Shown: positions 8,634 to 16,950 of the stretch, one piece after another
Position numbering within the stretch: position 1 is the first letter of the stretch
How the letters are laid out: each line of letters opens with the position of its first letter
Assembly (NCBI GenBank): GCA_038148895.1
Contig: JBBVGQ010000001.1
Source: Tamlana sp038148895
GTDB lineage: Bacteria > Bacteroidota > Bacteroidia > Flavobacteriales > Flavobacteriaceae
DNA length: 64,000 nucleotides
Reading direction: 5' to 3' (one strand)
Made by a program: the position numbers and the translations under genes
Notes under the pieces: generated by a model
The model's input: the letters and a program-made list of their open reading frames with translations, nothing else
What the model was told of the DNA's origin: nothing
Databases searched by the model: none

Positions 8634-8660
8634 AGCGGGCTTTATAGTCCGCTTTTTTTT
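8634..8660 (+). terminator. Terminator of paralog 3
   Basis: A stem AGCGG / CCGCT with T run. It lies between two convergent genes and ends just before the stop of the radical SAM gene. Confidence 0.8.
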
Positions 8661-8661
8661 G

Positions 8662-9741
8662 TTAAAATAACTTGAGTTGTCCTTGTTTAAACTGCTCGTG
8701 CAAGGCTGTGTTTAATTTCGGAAATGCCTTGTCTTTAAAGTATTTCTGCCTGGCCAAAGCCATAAGATTATTAATTTGTTCGGCTATTTTGCCTTCACCG
8801 CGCATTCTTGCACCGTAACGCGAATCGTTTAGGCTACCTCCATGGCAACTTTCTATTTGGTGCAACACTTTATCGGCACGATCTGGCATTGTTTTCTTGA
8901 TCCAATCGGTAAAAATTTCACCAATGGCGCCGTTAAGCCTAACAATAGTATGCGCTATGGACACGGCTCCATGATCCGCAGCAGCTTTGGCTAAAGGCAA
9001 AATTTCATGGCTATTTATTGATGGGATTATAGGTGCTAGCATCACATTAACGGGTATTCCGTGTTCGCTCAATGTTTTTACGGTTTCTAAACGTCTTTTT
9101 ATAGTTGCTGTTCTGGGCTCTAAAATACGCCTTGTGTCTTCAGAAAGTGAGGTTATGGACACATTAACGCCAATTAAATTATCTTTAGCCAAGGCTTGTA
9201 GAAGGTCTAAATCCCTTAAGATTAAAGCATTTTTTGTGATGATACCCACTGGATGTCTGTACTTTAAAAACACTTCCAAACATTTTCGGGTAATTTCAAA
9301 CTGCTTTTCGGTAGGTTGGTAGCAATCGGTGTTGCCAGACATTACAATGGGGTGTGCCTTCCAACTTTTCTTTTTTAAATGGGCTTCCAAAAGTTTTGGC
9401 GCATCTTTTTTTACCAAAATGCGGCGCTCAAAATCCAACCCGGCACTGTATCCCCAATATTCATGGGTGTTTCGGGCATAACAATAAATACAGCCATGTT
9501 CGCAGCCTTGGTAAGCATTCATGGAATACATCATGCCCACGTCCGGGCTTTCCACTTTATTGAGGATGGTTTTGGGGAAGGTTTCTAAATATAAGGTTTT
9601 GTTATTATCGGCCGTTTCTCCTTCTTTTTGGCAATATTCCAAGAAATCGTCACGCATTTCGTGGCTCAATTCAAAAAAACGGTTGTGGACGTTAAGCTGC
9701 GCACCGCGGCCTTTTATAACAGATTTGGGGTTCATAAACAT
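8662..9741 (-). CDS. PA0069-family radical SAM protein
   Basis: A 359-residue cytoplasmic radical S-adenosylmethionine protein. The [4Fe-4S] cluster motif is C80-x3-C84-x2-C87 in GCEHGCIYCYARNTHEYWGY. The sequence and length fit the PA0069 family, distantly related to the SplB spore-photoproduct lyase group. A C-terminal YGARMRGEGKIAEQI segment is family-typical. The reaction of PA0069 proteins is not established. An internal ATG two codons in (9735) is an equally possible start. It is monocistronic and convergent with the tandem array. Confidence 0.88.
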   Translation of the reverse strand: MFMNPKSVIKGRGAQLNVHNRFFELSHEMRDDFLEYCQKEGETADNNKTLYLETFPKTILNKVESPDVGMMYSMNAYQGCEHGCIYCYARNTHEYWGYSAGLDFERRILVKKDAPKLLEAHLKKKSWKAHPIVMSGNTDCYQPTEKQFEITRKCLEVFLKYRHPVGIITKNALILRDLDLLQALAKDNLIGVNVSITSLSEDTRRILEPRTATIKRRLETVKTLSEHGIPVNVMLAPIIPSINSHEILPLAKAAADHGAVSIAHTIVRLNGAIGEIFTDWIKKTMPDRADKVLHQIESCHGGSLNDSRYGARMRGEGKIAEQINNLMALARQKYFKDKAFPKLNTALHEQFKQGQLKLF

Positions 9742-9930
9742 TAAAATTTACAGAGAAACAGAAACATTGCTCTTTAAAGTTAGCCATTATTTAACCCGAA
9801 AACTGTTAAAACGAAAATGGGTTATTAACAACTTCATTTTGTAAAAAATTTCAACTACCTTCGTTTAACGACTGATATAAGTCATTAAAACGACACATAT
9901 CACCAAGTTACCTGCAAGCTAAACCAACCA

Positions 9931-10230
9931 ATGAAAATTTTCAATATAATTACATCAGTTATCCTTACAATTCTGATTTTGTGCATTTCATATTTAATTC
10001 CAGAATTTGAAAATATTCAGGTTGACCCAATGGGAGATGGACAATCTGGTATTGGAAAAGGAGTTATTGGACTGATGATATTGGGATTGGGAGTTTTAAG
10101 CCTAATTTTTGCAATAATTTATATTCTTCTAATGGTAATTCGAACTACAAACCGAAATAAATGGAGTTACATAAATCTATTGGTATCATTCCTAATTTCA
10201 GCTTTTACTTTCATATACTTTTTTGGTTAA
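9931..10230 (+). CDS. Small three-helix membrane protein of accessory module
   Basis: A 99-residue protein with three predicted membrane segments (about residues 5-25, 46-71 and 80-98) and a short polar loop DPMGDGQSGIGKG. I do not recognise the family. The gene lies inside the inverted-repeat-bounded module and is followed after 13 bp by the DUF2750 gene. Glycine codons are almost all GGA. A partnership with the next gene product is possible but shown only by proximity. Confidence 0.6.
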   Translation: MKIFNIITSVILTILILCISYLIPEFENIQVDPMGDGQSGIGKGVIGLMILGLGVLSLIFAIIYILLMVIRTTNRNKWSYINLLVSFLISAFTFIYFFG

Positions 10231-10243
10231 AAAATTATTGACT

Positions 10244-10699
10244 ATGTTCCAAGACTCTATCACGCTAAAAAACAGACACCTGAAATTCGTCAAGACAGTT
10301 TCTGATAGAGAAATAGTTTATGGACTAAAAAGTAAAAATGGATTTGCAACATCAAGTTCAACTCAATACGAGGATGATAACGGAAAACCAATTGGAATGA
10401 TATGTTTTTGGGCAGAAAAAGTTAGAGCAAAATCCTGTGCAAAAGACGAATGGAAAAAATACAAAGTGACCGAAATTCCATTAGCCGAATTTATGGAAAA
10501 TTGGTGTGTTGGAATGGCTAATGATGGACTACTAATCGGAACTCAATTCGACCAAAATCTATTCGGACACGAAGTTGAGCCATTGGACTTGATTTTAGAA
10601 TTGACGTCTGAATTAAAATCAATAGAAAAAGATTTGAACTTTAAAAAGTTTAATGGAATTGCGGACTTGGAAAAACAAGTAAAGGAAATAGATGAATAA
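10244..10699 (+). CDS. DUF2750-family protein
   Basis: A 151-residue cytoplasmic protein. The segments NRHLKFVKTVSDREIVYGL, ICFWAEKVRAKSCAKDEW and IPLAEFMENWCVGMANDG match the layout of DUF2750 proteins, whose function is unknown. I chose the ATG at 10244 rather than the in-frame TTG at 10223, because the earlier start would overlap the upstream membrane gene and the homologous region begins right after the ATG. Glycines are encoded almost only by GGA. It ends just before the attC-like hairpin. Confidence 0.75.
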   Translation: MFQDSITLKNRHLKFVKTVSDREIVYGLKSKNGFATSSSTQYEDDNGKPIGMICFWAEKVRAKSCAKDEWKKYKVTEIPLAEFMENWCVGMANDGLLIGTQFDQNLFGHEVEPLDLILELTSELKSIEKDLNFKKFNGIADLEKQVKEIDE

Positions 10700-10708
10700 A
10701 AAAAGCCA

Positions 10709-10843
10709 GCAGGTAACAACGTGTAAAAATAATTGCTCGGTTCTAGCCTACTCGGAAAATCCTGCGGATTTTCCTCTGGTTCGTTCCATTTTAGTAAGTT
10801 AGTTGCTCGCACACGCAACTATCCTTAAACAAAACGTTAAACG
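10709..10843. repeat. attC-like imperfect palindrome
   Basis: The 135-bp stretch folds on itself. The outer arms are AACAACGTGT (left) and ACAAAACGTTAAAC (right). Next inward, AATTGC pairs imperfectly with GCAACT. In the middle lies a perfect 9-bp hairpin GGAAAATCC / GGATTTTCC (10754-10774) with a TGC loop. The right end GTTAAAC fits the integron core form GTTRRRY. Similar long hairpins after small accessory genes are, from memory, common in flavobacterial genomes. No integron integrase is in the window. Confidence 0.5.
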
Positions 10844-10925
10844 AACCAAAATTCAGCCCCACACTATAAGCAGAGGTAATTGAGAACATCAATTGTGTAG
10901 GATAGATTAACTTCAATTGGAAGTA

Positions 10926-12506
10926 TTATCTTTTAACCAATCTTCCTACTCCTATACCCACGTCTGTTCTTATTCGTAATATGTAAATACCTTGAGGTAA
11001 TGATGATACATCAAGACCTTCCTGATTATCCATAGATTTATTTATCAGCAATTTACCATCAACGGATAGTATTTCTACCAATTGTATATCCTCTGTTTGA
11101 AAAGAAATTAGACCATCGGCGGGGTTTGGATAGAAAGAGACCTCTATTTTACCATTAATATCAGTAATTTTTAACGCATCTTCTATAACACATTCATTTG
11201 TTAAAGAACCTGAAAGCGAAATCTTTGAGGCTGAATGAATTGGCCAAACTAAACTCTCAAACAAATCTGGCACATTGGCATCATAAGGTTGCACATCATC
11301 ACGAAGAAAATTCTTTAACGGAGAATTGGAAACCCTAATAGCCTCTACAACACATTTGGCCAACTGCCATGCCCCGTACATATTAAAGTGTGTATTATCT
11401 GAAAATGAAGTATTACCCCATGGAAAGTAATTTGCAGGATAATGAACAAATGCATTCTTTGACCCAGTAACCCCAAGTGCTTCAAATAAGTCTTTGCTCA
11501 TGGCATTTAAGTCAAATAAAGTAATGTTTTGCGACCCAGCAAGCTGGCGCATCGCATCAGGATAATCTCCAAGTGTATTGATTATATTTCCATTAGAATC
11601 AAAAGATCTTCTGTTGGTTGACGTAACAAATACTGGAGTTGCTTCTACATTTAACGCCACATTGGCAAAAACCATAAGGTTTTCTTGATATGTTGTATAA
11701 GGTTCTACATATGTCCACCCAGATTTTTGATCGTTGTGGGCAAACTCGGAAAACAAGTAATCCCCCATTTTAATTTGAGATTCAATTTTCTTCAATCGTT
11801 TTTCACCTTGAAAAGAAAGTAGCGATTCTCCCGATTCAGCGTAATTGGCCACTACAACTTCTGGTTTTAAAAAAATAGGAAATATTTGCCCCCAAGATGT
11901 CCAAGGATCATTTTCTTGATCCACAACGGTAGAGTCGCCTGCAAGAAAAATGGTAGGAACATCAACCTCTTCTATTGATAAAGAACGAATGCAAGGATAA
12001 TAACCAGTAAATTCAAGAGAAAGATAACCATCCCAATTCAATCTGCCTGACTCACCTGTTTTTAACGAAATACTTCCTCCTGTATTAATAATTGGTGACC
12101 TCCTGCTAACGATAAACTCCAATGTATCAATAACCCCTGCTGGTGTATCATGGTTATATACCATTAAACGCCTTGATTCTGCTTTTATAGTCGTATTTGA
12201 AGCTTCGATTTCGCTACCCACAGCCACCTTTACACGGTAGTTCCCTTCAGGAAGTTCTGCCCAAAAAGCGAAATAGCTACCTGTGGTACAATACGTTTCA
12301 TTTTTGACAATATCTCCAGTGATACCAAAGGCTATGCCCTCATGCTCCGCAGGCAATACGGAGCTACACTCCACGCCATAATTGGAAACATCTAATCCAA
12401 AATCAAAAACTACAGGCCCGTTGGATTGTGAATGGACAAGATTAAAACTTACCCATAAAAAAAGAACTACAATAATTTTTATCGATTTCATCGTACCAAA
12501 ATTCAT
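10926..12506 (-). CDS. Secreted SGNH/CE12-type acetylesterase with T9SS sorting domain
   Basis: A 526-residue exported esterase resembling rhamnogalacturonan acetylesterases (CE12), which remove acetyl groups from pectin side chains. After a signal peptide ending NLVHSQ comes a beta-sandwich (about 30-180) like those preceding YesT-type esterases. The SGNH domain starts at FLAGDST, with nucleophile S192, continues with the SEFAHNDQ block and ends with the catalytic D-x-x-H in DNTHFN. The last ~80 residues (VSFYPNPADGLISF ... LPQGIYILRIRT) are a type A T9SS sorting domain, so it should be exported through the outer membrane. An internal ATG at 12491 gives a cleaner signal peptide. No other polysaccharide-degradation genes are nearby. 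The exact substrate is inferred. Confidence 0.85.
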   Translation of the reverse strand: MNFGTMKSIKIIVVLFLWVSFNLVHSQSNGPVVFDFGLDVSNYGVECSSVLPAEHEGIAFGITGDIVKNETYCTTGSYFAFWAELPEGNYRVKVAVGSEIEASNTTIKAESRRLMVYNHDTPAGVIDTLEFIVSRRSPIINTGGSISLKTGESGRLNWDGYLSLEFTGYYPCIRSLSIEEVDVPTIFLAGDSTVVDQENDPWTSWGQIFPIFLKPEVVVANYAESGESLLSFQGEKRLKKIESQIKMGDYLFSEFAHNDQKSGWTYVEPYTTYQENLMVFANVALNVEATPVFVTSTNRRSFDSNGNIINTLGDYPDAMRQLAGSQNITLFDLNAMSKDLFEALGVTGSKNAFVHYPANYFPWGNTSFSDNTHFNMYGAWQLAKCVVEAIRVSNSPLKNFLRDDVQPYDANVPDLFESLVWPIHSASKISLSGSLTNECVIEDALKITDINGKIEVSFYPNPADGLISFQTEDIQLVEILSVDGKLLINKSMDNQEGLDVSSLPQGIYILRIRTDVGIGVGRLVKR

Positions 12507-12619
12507 GTTTGGAAATAGTTAACACAAAATATTTTGAATAGAACTCAAAATTCAAACAAAAAATTTCAATGAAATTTCTATACATCCAAATAAATGTAGA
12601 ATCTAGTTTTAACAAATCT

Positions 12620-13402
12620 CTAATTCCCAGGAAAATCAGCCTTTCGTTTTTCTAAAAATGCAGTGGTGCCTTCGGTAAAATCTTCTGTGCCAAAGCATGT
12701 TCCAAACTCGTAAACCTCAACTTCAAAACCGTTTACGCCATCCTTGAAACTGGCATTTATAGCTTTAATGGCTGCACTAATGGCCACAGAAGAATTATTT
12801 AAAATTTTACTAGCTATTTTTTCGCAAAGTGGCAATAATTCCTCTTGGGTGGTTACGTGGTTTACCAAGCCATAATTTAAGGCTTTGTTGGCATCAATCA
12901 TACCTGCGATCATAATCATTTCCATAGCCCTGCCCTTGCCTATTAACTGGGGTAAACGTTGTGTGCCACCGTACCCAGGAATAACGCCCAAACTCACTTC
13001 GGGCAAACCCAATTTGGCATTATCACTAGCTATTCTAAAATGGCATGCCATGGCCAATTCCAATCCGCCACCAAGCGCAAAACCATTAACCGCTGCAATA
13101 ACCGGGGTTGATAGATTTTCCAAAAAATCGAACAGTATTTTTTGTCCGTTGGCCGCTAACCTTTTACCCTCCTCGACACTAAAATTTGCAAATTCACTAA
13201 TGTCGGCACCGGCTACAAAGGCCTTTTCACCACTTCCTGTTATAATAATGACTTTAGTGTTTTTATCCTTGTTTGCTTTATCGAAAGCATCGTGAAGTTC
13301 GTTAATGGTTTCCTTGTTTAAGGCATTCAGCTTTTTAGGTCGGTTTATGGTTATCGTGGTAATTCCGTTATCCGATTCAAATAAGATGTTATTGTAGCTC
13401 AT
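12620..13402 (-). CDS. Enoyl-CoA hydratase/isomerase family protein
   Basis: A 260-residue crotonase-fold enzyme that hydrates trans-2-enoyl-CoA in fatty-acid or related acyl-CoA degradation. The oxyanion-hole regions ITGSGEKAFVAGADISEF and NGFALGGGLELAMACHFRIA are present. Both catalytic glutamates of the hydratase type are visible, in GGGLELAM and LPEVSLGVIPGYGGTQRLP. Length is normal. It lies 45 bp downstream of the sensor kinase stop on the same strand and may be cotranscribed. The exact acyl chain length cannot be read from sequence. Confidence 0.92.
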   Translation of the reverse strand: MSYNNILFESDNGITTITINRPKKLNALNKETINELHDAFDKANKDKNTKVIIITGSGEKAFVAGADISEFANFSVEEGKRLAANGQKILFDFLENLSTPVIAAVNGFALGGGLELAMACHFRIASDNAKLGLPEVSLGVIPGYGGTQRLPQLIGKGRAMEMIMIAGMIDANKALNYGLVNHVTTQEELLPLCEKIASKILNNSSVAISAAIKAINASFKDGVNGFEVEVYEFGTCFGTEDFTEGTTAFLEKRKADFPGN

Positions 13403-13446
13403 ATTAATCGATTTCTTTGTGATGAGATTTCTGTTTACTTTGAAAT

Positions 13447-14931
13447 TTATGCTTTAGGAAACGTTACTTTAAAGGTTGTACCTTTACCTTTTTCCGTATC
13501 AAATGAAATGGTTCCTTTATAGGTTTCCACAATGTTTTTCACCATAGCCAAACCAAGGCCCATGCCGCTTGTTTTGGTGGTAAACTTGGGCTCGAATACC
13601 TTGTTTTTGTTTTCTTCTGCCACACCTACACCGTTGTCGGCCACGGTTATAAATACGCTTTTCGCTTCAGTACCTACCTTAATTTCTATTTTGGGTGTTT
13701 GGCTTTCTGGAATGGCCTGTATACTATTTTTTACCAAATTAGTGACCACGCGAATGAGTTGCGAGCGGTCAAATTTTGCAATAATTTCTTCAGATTCCGC
13801 CTGAAATACAATGTAATCTTCATTAAAAATATCCAACGCCAATTTAACGATTTTTACCACGTTAAGCGTTTCACTCTGTTGGGCGGGCATTTTGGCAAAG
13901 TTTGAAAATGCCGAAGCAATGGCGCTCATGGTATCGATTTGCTGGATGAGCGTTTTGCTGTATTCATCAACCTTTTTGTGGATGTTTTCATCATTTGGAT
14001 TAAACTTACGTTGGAAATTTTGCACCGTTAAGCGCATAGGAGTTAACGGATTTTTAATTTCGTGGGCCACTTGTTTGGCCATTTCGCGCCAAGCCTGTTC
14101 GCGCTCACTTCGCGCCAATTGAATGGCACTTTCCTCCAACTCGTCAATCATACTGTTATAGGAGTTCACCAAAGTGGAGATTTCTTCGCTGGTATCGTCA
14201 ACATCAATTTTTTGATTGCGTTTTTCAAGTCGCGTTGTGTTTATTTTATCACTAATGGTCTTTAATGATTTTGTTATGTATTTAGAAAGCCAAAACGCAA
14301 TAATAATGGCCATAACTAGCACAATCGTAAAAGCAAAACCCAATCGCTTTAAAAATTCTTCAAGCTCTTTTTGTAGAAAATCGTCCTTTTCAAGATAAGG
14401 GATGTTCAATATGGCCAAGGGTTTCGACTTTTGGTCTAAGATGAAAGTGTACGACGACTGAAAAGTTTCTCCGTTTTCTTTATGAATATCCACATAGCGG
14501 TGCCTAGCCAACTCGGATTCGCGGTTAAACTCTACGGTGTTGTTTATGGCGTTCATTATTTCAGCATCCAAACATTTCTCAGCAACATTAGTTTGAAGCC
14601 CTGCTTTGGATGAGATTAGTAAACCACCTTCCAAATCGTATAAATTGATTTGCAGTTTATGGATATCGGCAATATTGTAGATTTCTTCCTTAAATATGAA
14701 AGGAATATTATCAGTCTTTACTTCCCAGGTATTTTGCCTGCCATTTAAAACCCGTTTTAAATGGGTTTGAATACTCCCTTCCTTGCGCTCCAATCGGCCT
14801 TCATGGTAATCTTGGCTTTGCTCTCTGTATTGGTAAATAGCCACTGCCGAAATAAGCATGGACGCCAACAACACCAAGAGTATCATGGCCAAAAAGATGC
14901 GGGTGCGTAAGGAAAATTTTTTGAGTTTCAT
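13447..14931 (-). CDS. Sensor histidine kinase (NtrY-like layout)
   Basis: A 494-residue inner-membrane kinase. Membrane segment 1 is at about residues 12-33 and segment 2 at about 198-216, enclosing a ~165-residue periplasmic sensor. A HAMP linker covers about 217-270. The phosphoacceptor is H290 in VAHEIKNPLTPMR. The C-terminal ATPase has the N box NLVKNSIQAI, the G1 box DNGVGV and the G2 box GMGLGLAMVKNI. The IKNPLTPMRL form of the H box is typical of NtrY-type kinases. No response regulator gene is adjacent, so it is an orphan kinase here and its signal is unknown. Confidence 0.9.
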   Translation of the reverse strand: MKLKKFSLRTRIFLAMILLVLLASMLISAVAIYQYREQSQDYHEGRLERKEGSIQTHLKRVLNGRQNTWEVKTDNIPFIFKEEIYNIADIHKLQINLYDLEGGLLISSKAGLQTNVAEKCLDAEIMNAINNTVEFNRESELARHRYVDIHKENGETFQSSYTFILDQKSKPLAILNIPYLEKDDFLQKELEEFLKRLGFAFTIVLVMAIIIAFWLSKYITKSLKTISDKINTTRLEKRNQKIDVDDTSEEISTLVNSYNSMIDELEESAIQLARSEREQAWREMAKQVAHEIKNPLTPMRLTVQNFQRKFNPNDENIHKKVDEYSKTLIQQIDTMSAIASAFSNFAKMPAQQSETLNVVKIVKLALDIFNEDYIVFQAESEEIIAKFDRSQLIRVVTNLVKNSIQAIPESQTPKIEIKVGTEAKSVFITVADNGVGVAEENKNKVFEPKFTTKTSGMGLGLAMVKNIVETYKGTISFDTEKGKGTTFKVTFPKA

Positions 14932-15031
14932 TCAGAATTTTAATGCTTAAATATAGCAATAATCAAACCAAAGACCCTAAGGGTCATTTAAAATAAAGTG
15001 AACGCCTAAAAAGTTAATTATTTTGAATTGT

Positions 15032-15580
15032 TTAGGCCTCAGGGTTTTTGTCCCTAATGTTCTTATAGACTTTATAGCCAAACATGATAAGAACGCCTAA
15101 AACGATGATGCCTACAACGCCCAAAACCCAATTTATGGCACTTTTTAGGATGACCAAAAACACAACCGCAAAAAGAATAAACGTGGCGCCCTCATTCCAA
15201 ATGCGCATAAAACTAGAGGGTTTTTTTACCACATCGTTTTGTAGTTGCTTGAAATATTGGTGCGTTTTTAAATGATAAATGAAAAGCAGAACCACAAAGC
15301 CTAATTTTACGTGCATCCATGGTTGTTGCAACCAAAAGGGCTGTAAAATTAATAGCCAAACCGCAAAAAGTGTGGCTAAAATAGCGGAAGGCCAGGTAAT
15401 GATATACCAAAGGCGTTTGGCCATAAGCTTTAACTGTTTCCCTAAAATTTCCTTATCTGGTGAAGGCTTATGGAAGGCTTCAATTTGATACACAAACAAT
15501 CTGGGAATGTAAAACAGGCCCGCAAACCAAGTAATAACAAAAATAAGATGAAAGGCTTTTATGTAAGCGTAATATTCCAT
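15032..15580 (-). CDS. hemJ: HemJ-type protoporphyrinogen oxidase
   Basis: A 182-residue integral membrane protein with about five membrane segments. The N-terminal AYIKAFHLIFVITWFAGLFY and IPRLFVYQIEA pattern, with its conserved histidine, matches HemJ (also listed as CopD-like or UPF0093), which oxidises protoporphyrinogen IX to protoporphyrin IX at the membrane. The gene lies 2 bp after the MATE gene and downstream of hemH in the same run. That supports this role, since no hemG or hemY is present in an otherwise almost full heme set. A longer polar C-terminus is unremarkable. Confidence 0.87.
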   Translation of the reverse strand: MEYYAYIKAFHLIFVITWFAGLFYIPRLFVYQIEAFHKPSPDKEILGKQLKLMAKRLWYIITWPSAILATLFAVWLLILQPFWLQQPWMHVKLGFVVLLFIYHLKTHQYFKQLQNDVVKKPSSFMRIWNEGATFILFAVVFLVILKSAINWVLGVVGIIVLGVLIMFGYKVYKNIRDKNPEA

Positions 15581-15582
15581 GG

Positions 15583-16950
15583 TTATAAATTGGAAGTTAG
15601 AACATCTTCTGGGTTCAAGTTCTTAATTATTTCCCTATTTAAAAAATAGGCCGTTACAATGGTTGCCAAAATATCCGATATAGGAAATGATACCCAAACA
15701 CCTAGCTCATCCCAAAATAAGGGTAAAATTAATATCAATGGAATAAAGAAAAATCCTTGTCGGCACAATGTAAGCAGAAGTGCTTGCTTGGCTTTTCCAA
15801 TAGCCTGAAAATAGGCCGCTCCTATAAGTTGCAATGCAATTATTGGTGTTGCAGCAAAAACCCAGCGCATGGCTGACGGTGTTTCCTTTATCACTTCAAC
15901 ATCGTGAGTGAACAATTTGGTAATGGATTCCGGAAATACCATAAGCAAAATAAAAACCACTGTAGCCAATCCTGCAGCATATTTTATGGCCGTGTAAATG
16001 GTCTGTTTTACCCTGTCGTATTTTAAAGCGCCATAATTAAACCCAGCAATGGGCAAAAAGCCTTGAGTAACACCATAAACTGGGAAAAGCGCAAACATGA
16101 GCATTCGTCCAACAATGGCGTAAGCGGTGACCGAAGATTCCCCTCCCAAATGGAACAAAATATTGTTCATGAACAGGTAAGTAATGCTAACCACGGCTTG
16201 TCTTGCAAGGGTTACAAACCCCAAAGAGCTGATTTCAGAAACAATAGGTCTATCCAATCCAAAATGCGAAAAGTTTATTTTTAATTCTGAGTTTTTGGAT
16301 AAGAAAAACCACAATATAAAGGCAAAACACAACAAATAGGATCCGGTGGTAGCCCAAGCAGCACCAGCCATTCCAAAATCCAAAACATTTATTAAAAGAT
16401 AATCTAAAATTAAATTTGAGATTGACGGAATCATCATGGCATACATAGCAAATTTTGGCTTGCCTTCTGCCCTGATTACCGTGTTTCCCATCATACAAAG
16501 CGCTAAAAATGGTACGCCATAGAGTACAATGACATAATAGATTTTTGCGGGTTCCAAAATGTTGCCTTTGCCCCCAAACGCAGGTACAATGCCGTCAACA
16601 AACCACAACCCGAAAACAACCATGGTTATGGTAAGCAATAAAGTAAGTGTTATTTGGTTGCCAAAAGTTTTAAGGGCTTTATCGTGATTGTTGGCACCCA
16701 ATGCCCTTGAAATAATGGAAGAACCGCCAACCCCAATGGACATCCCCAAGGCTGCAATAAAAAACGATACCGGCAATACAACATTAATGGCGGCTATAGC
16801 AATGGAACCTATCCAATTGCCAACAAAAATAGTGTCGATTAAAATATTGAGCGACATCACCAAAATACCAATGGATGCAGGAACTGCTTGTTTTATGAGC
16901 AATTTGCCAATAGGCTCTGTACCTAAATCTTGTGCTGATATTTTCGCCAT
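15583..16950 (-). CDS. MATE-family efflux transporter
   Basis: A 455-residue inner-membrane transporter with about 12 membrane segments in two homologous halves. The opening region LLIKQAVPASIGILVMSLNI and the GNWIGSIAIAAINVVLP segment are typical of MATE proteins, which export cationic compounds in exchange for sodium or protons. It starts inside the hemH stop (TAATG overlap of 1 nt), so the two are translationally coupled. Whether it handles tetrapyrroles or is merely housed in the operon is unknown. Confidence 0.92.
   Translation of the reverse strand: MAKISAQDLGTEPIGKLLIKQAVPASIGILVMSLNILIDTIFVGNWIGSIAIAAINVVLPVSFFIAALGMSIGVGGSSIISRALGANNHDKALKTFGNQITLTLLLTITMVVFGLWFVDGIVPAFGGKGNILEPAKIYYVIVLYGVPFLALCMMGNTVIRAEGKPKFAMYAMMIPSISNLILDYLLINVLDFGMAGAAWATTGSYLLCFAFILWFFLSKNSELKINFSHFGLDRPIVSEISSLGFVTLARQAVVSITYLFMNNILFHLGGESSVTAYAIVGRMLMFALFPVYGVTQGFLPIAGFNYGALKYDRVKQTIYTAIKYAAGLATVVFILLMVFPESITKLFTHDVEVIKETPSAMRWVFAATPIIALQLIGAAYFQAIGKAKQALLLTLCRQGFFFIPLILILPLFWDELGVWVSFPISDILATIVTAYFLNREIIKNLNPEDVLTSNL

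Larger units (their letters stand above)
9862..10843. mobile_element. Cassette-like accessory module with inverted-repeat ends
   Basis: A two-gene block is bounded by a perfect 9-bp inverted repeat: CGTTTAACG at 9862-9870 and CGTTAAACG at 10835-10843. A second, internal inverted pair, GTTACCTGC at 9907-9915 and GCAGGTAAC at 10709-10717, tightly flanks the coding part. The right end contains a folded, attC-like hairpin. The enclosed genes use GGA for almost all glycines, unlike neighbours. No integrase or transposase is present. Interpretation as a gene cassette or REP-flanked insertion is an inference. Confidence 0.45.

Noticed and set aside
8987..9844. Several frames opposite the radical SAM gene
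   Set aside because: They are shadows of a strongly conserved coding region and have no motifs.
10543..10818. 91-codon minus-strand frame over the DUF2750 end and hairpin
   Set aside because: It is a product of the palindromic repeat and the antisense strand of a better gene.
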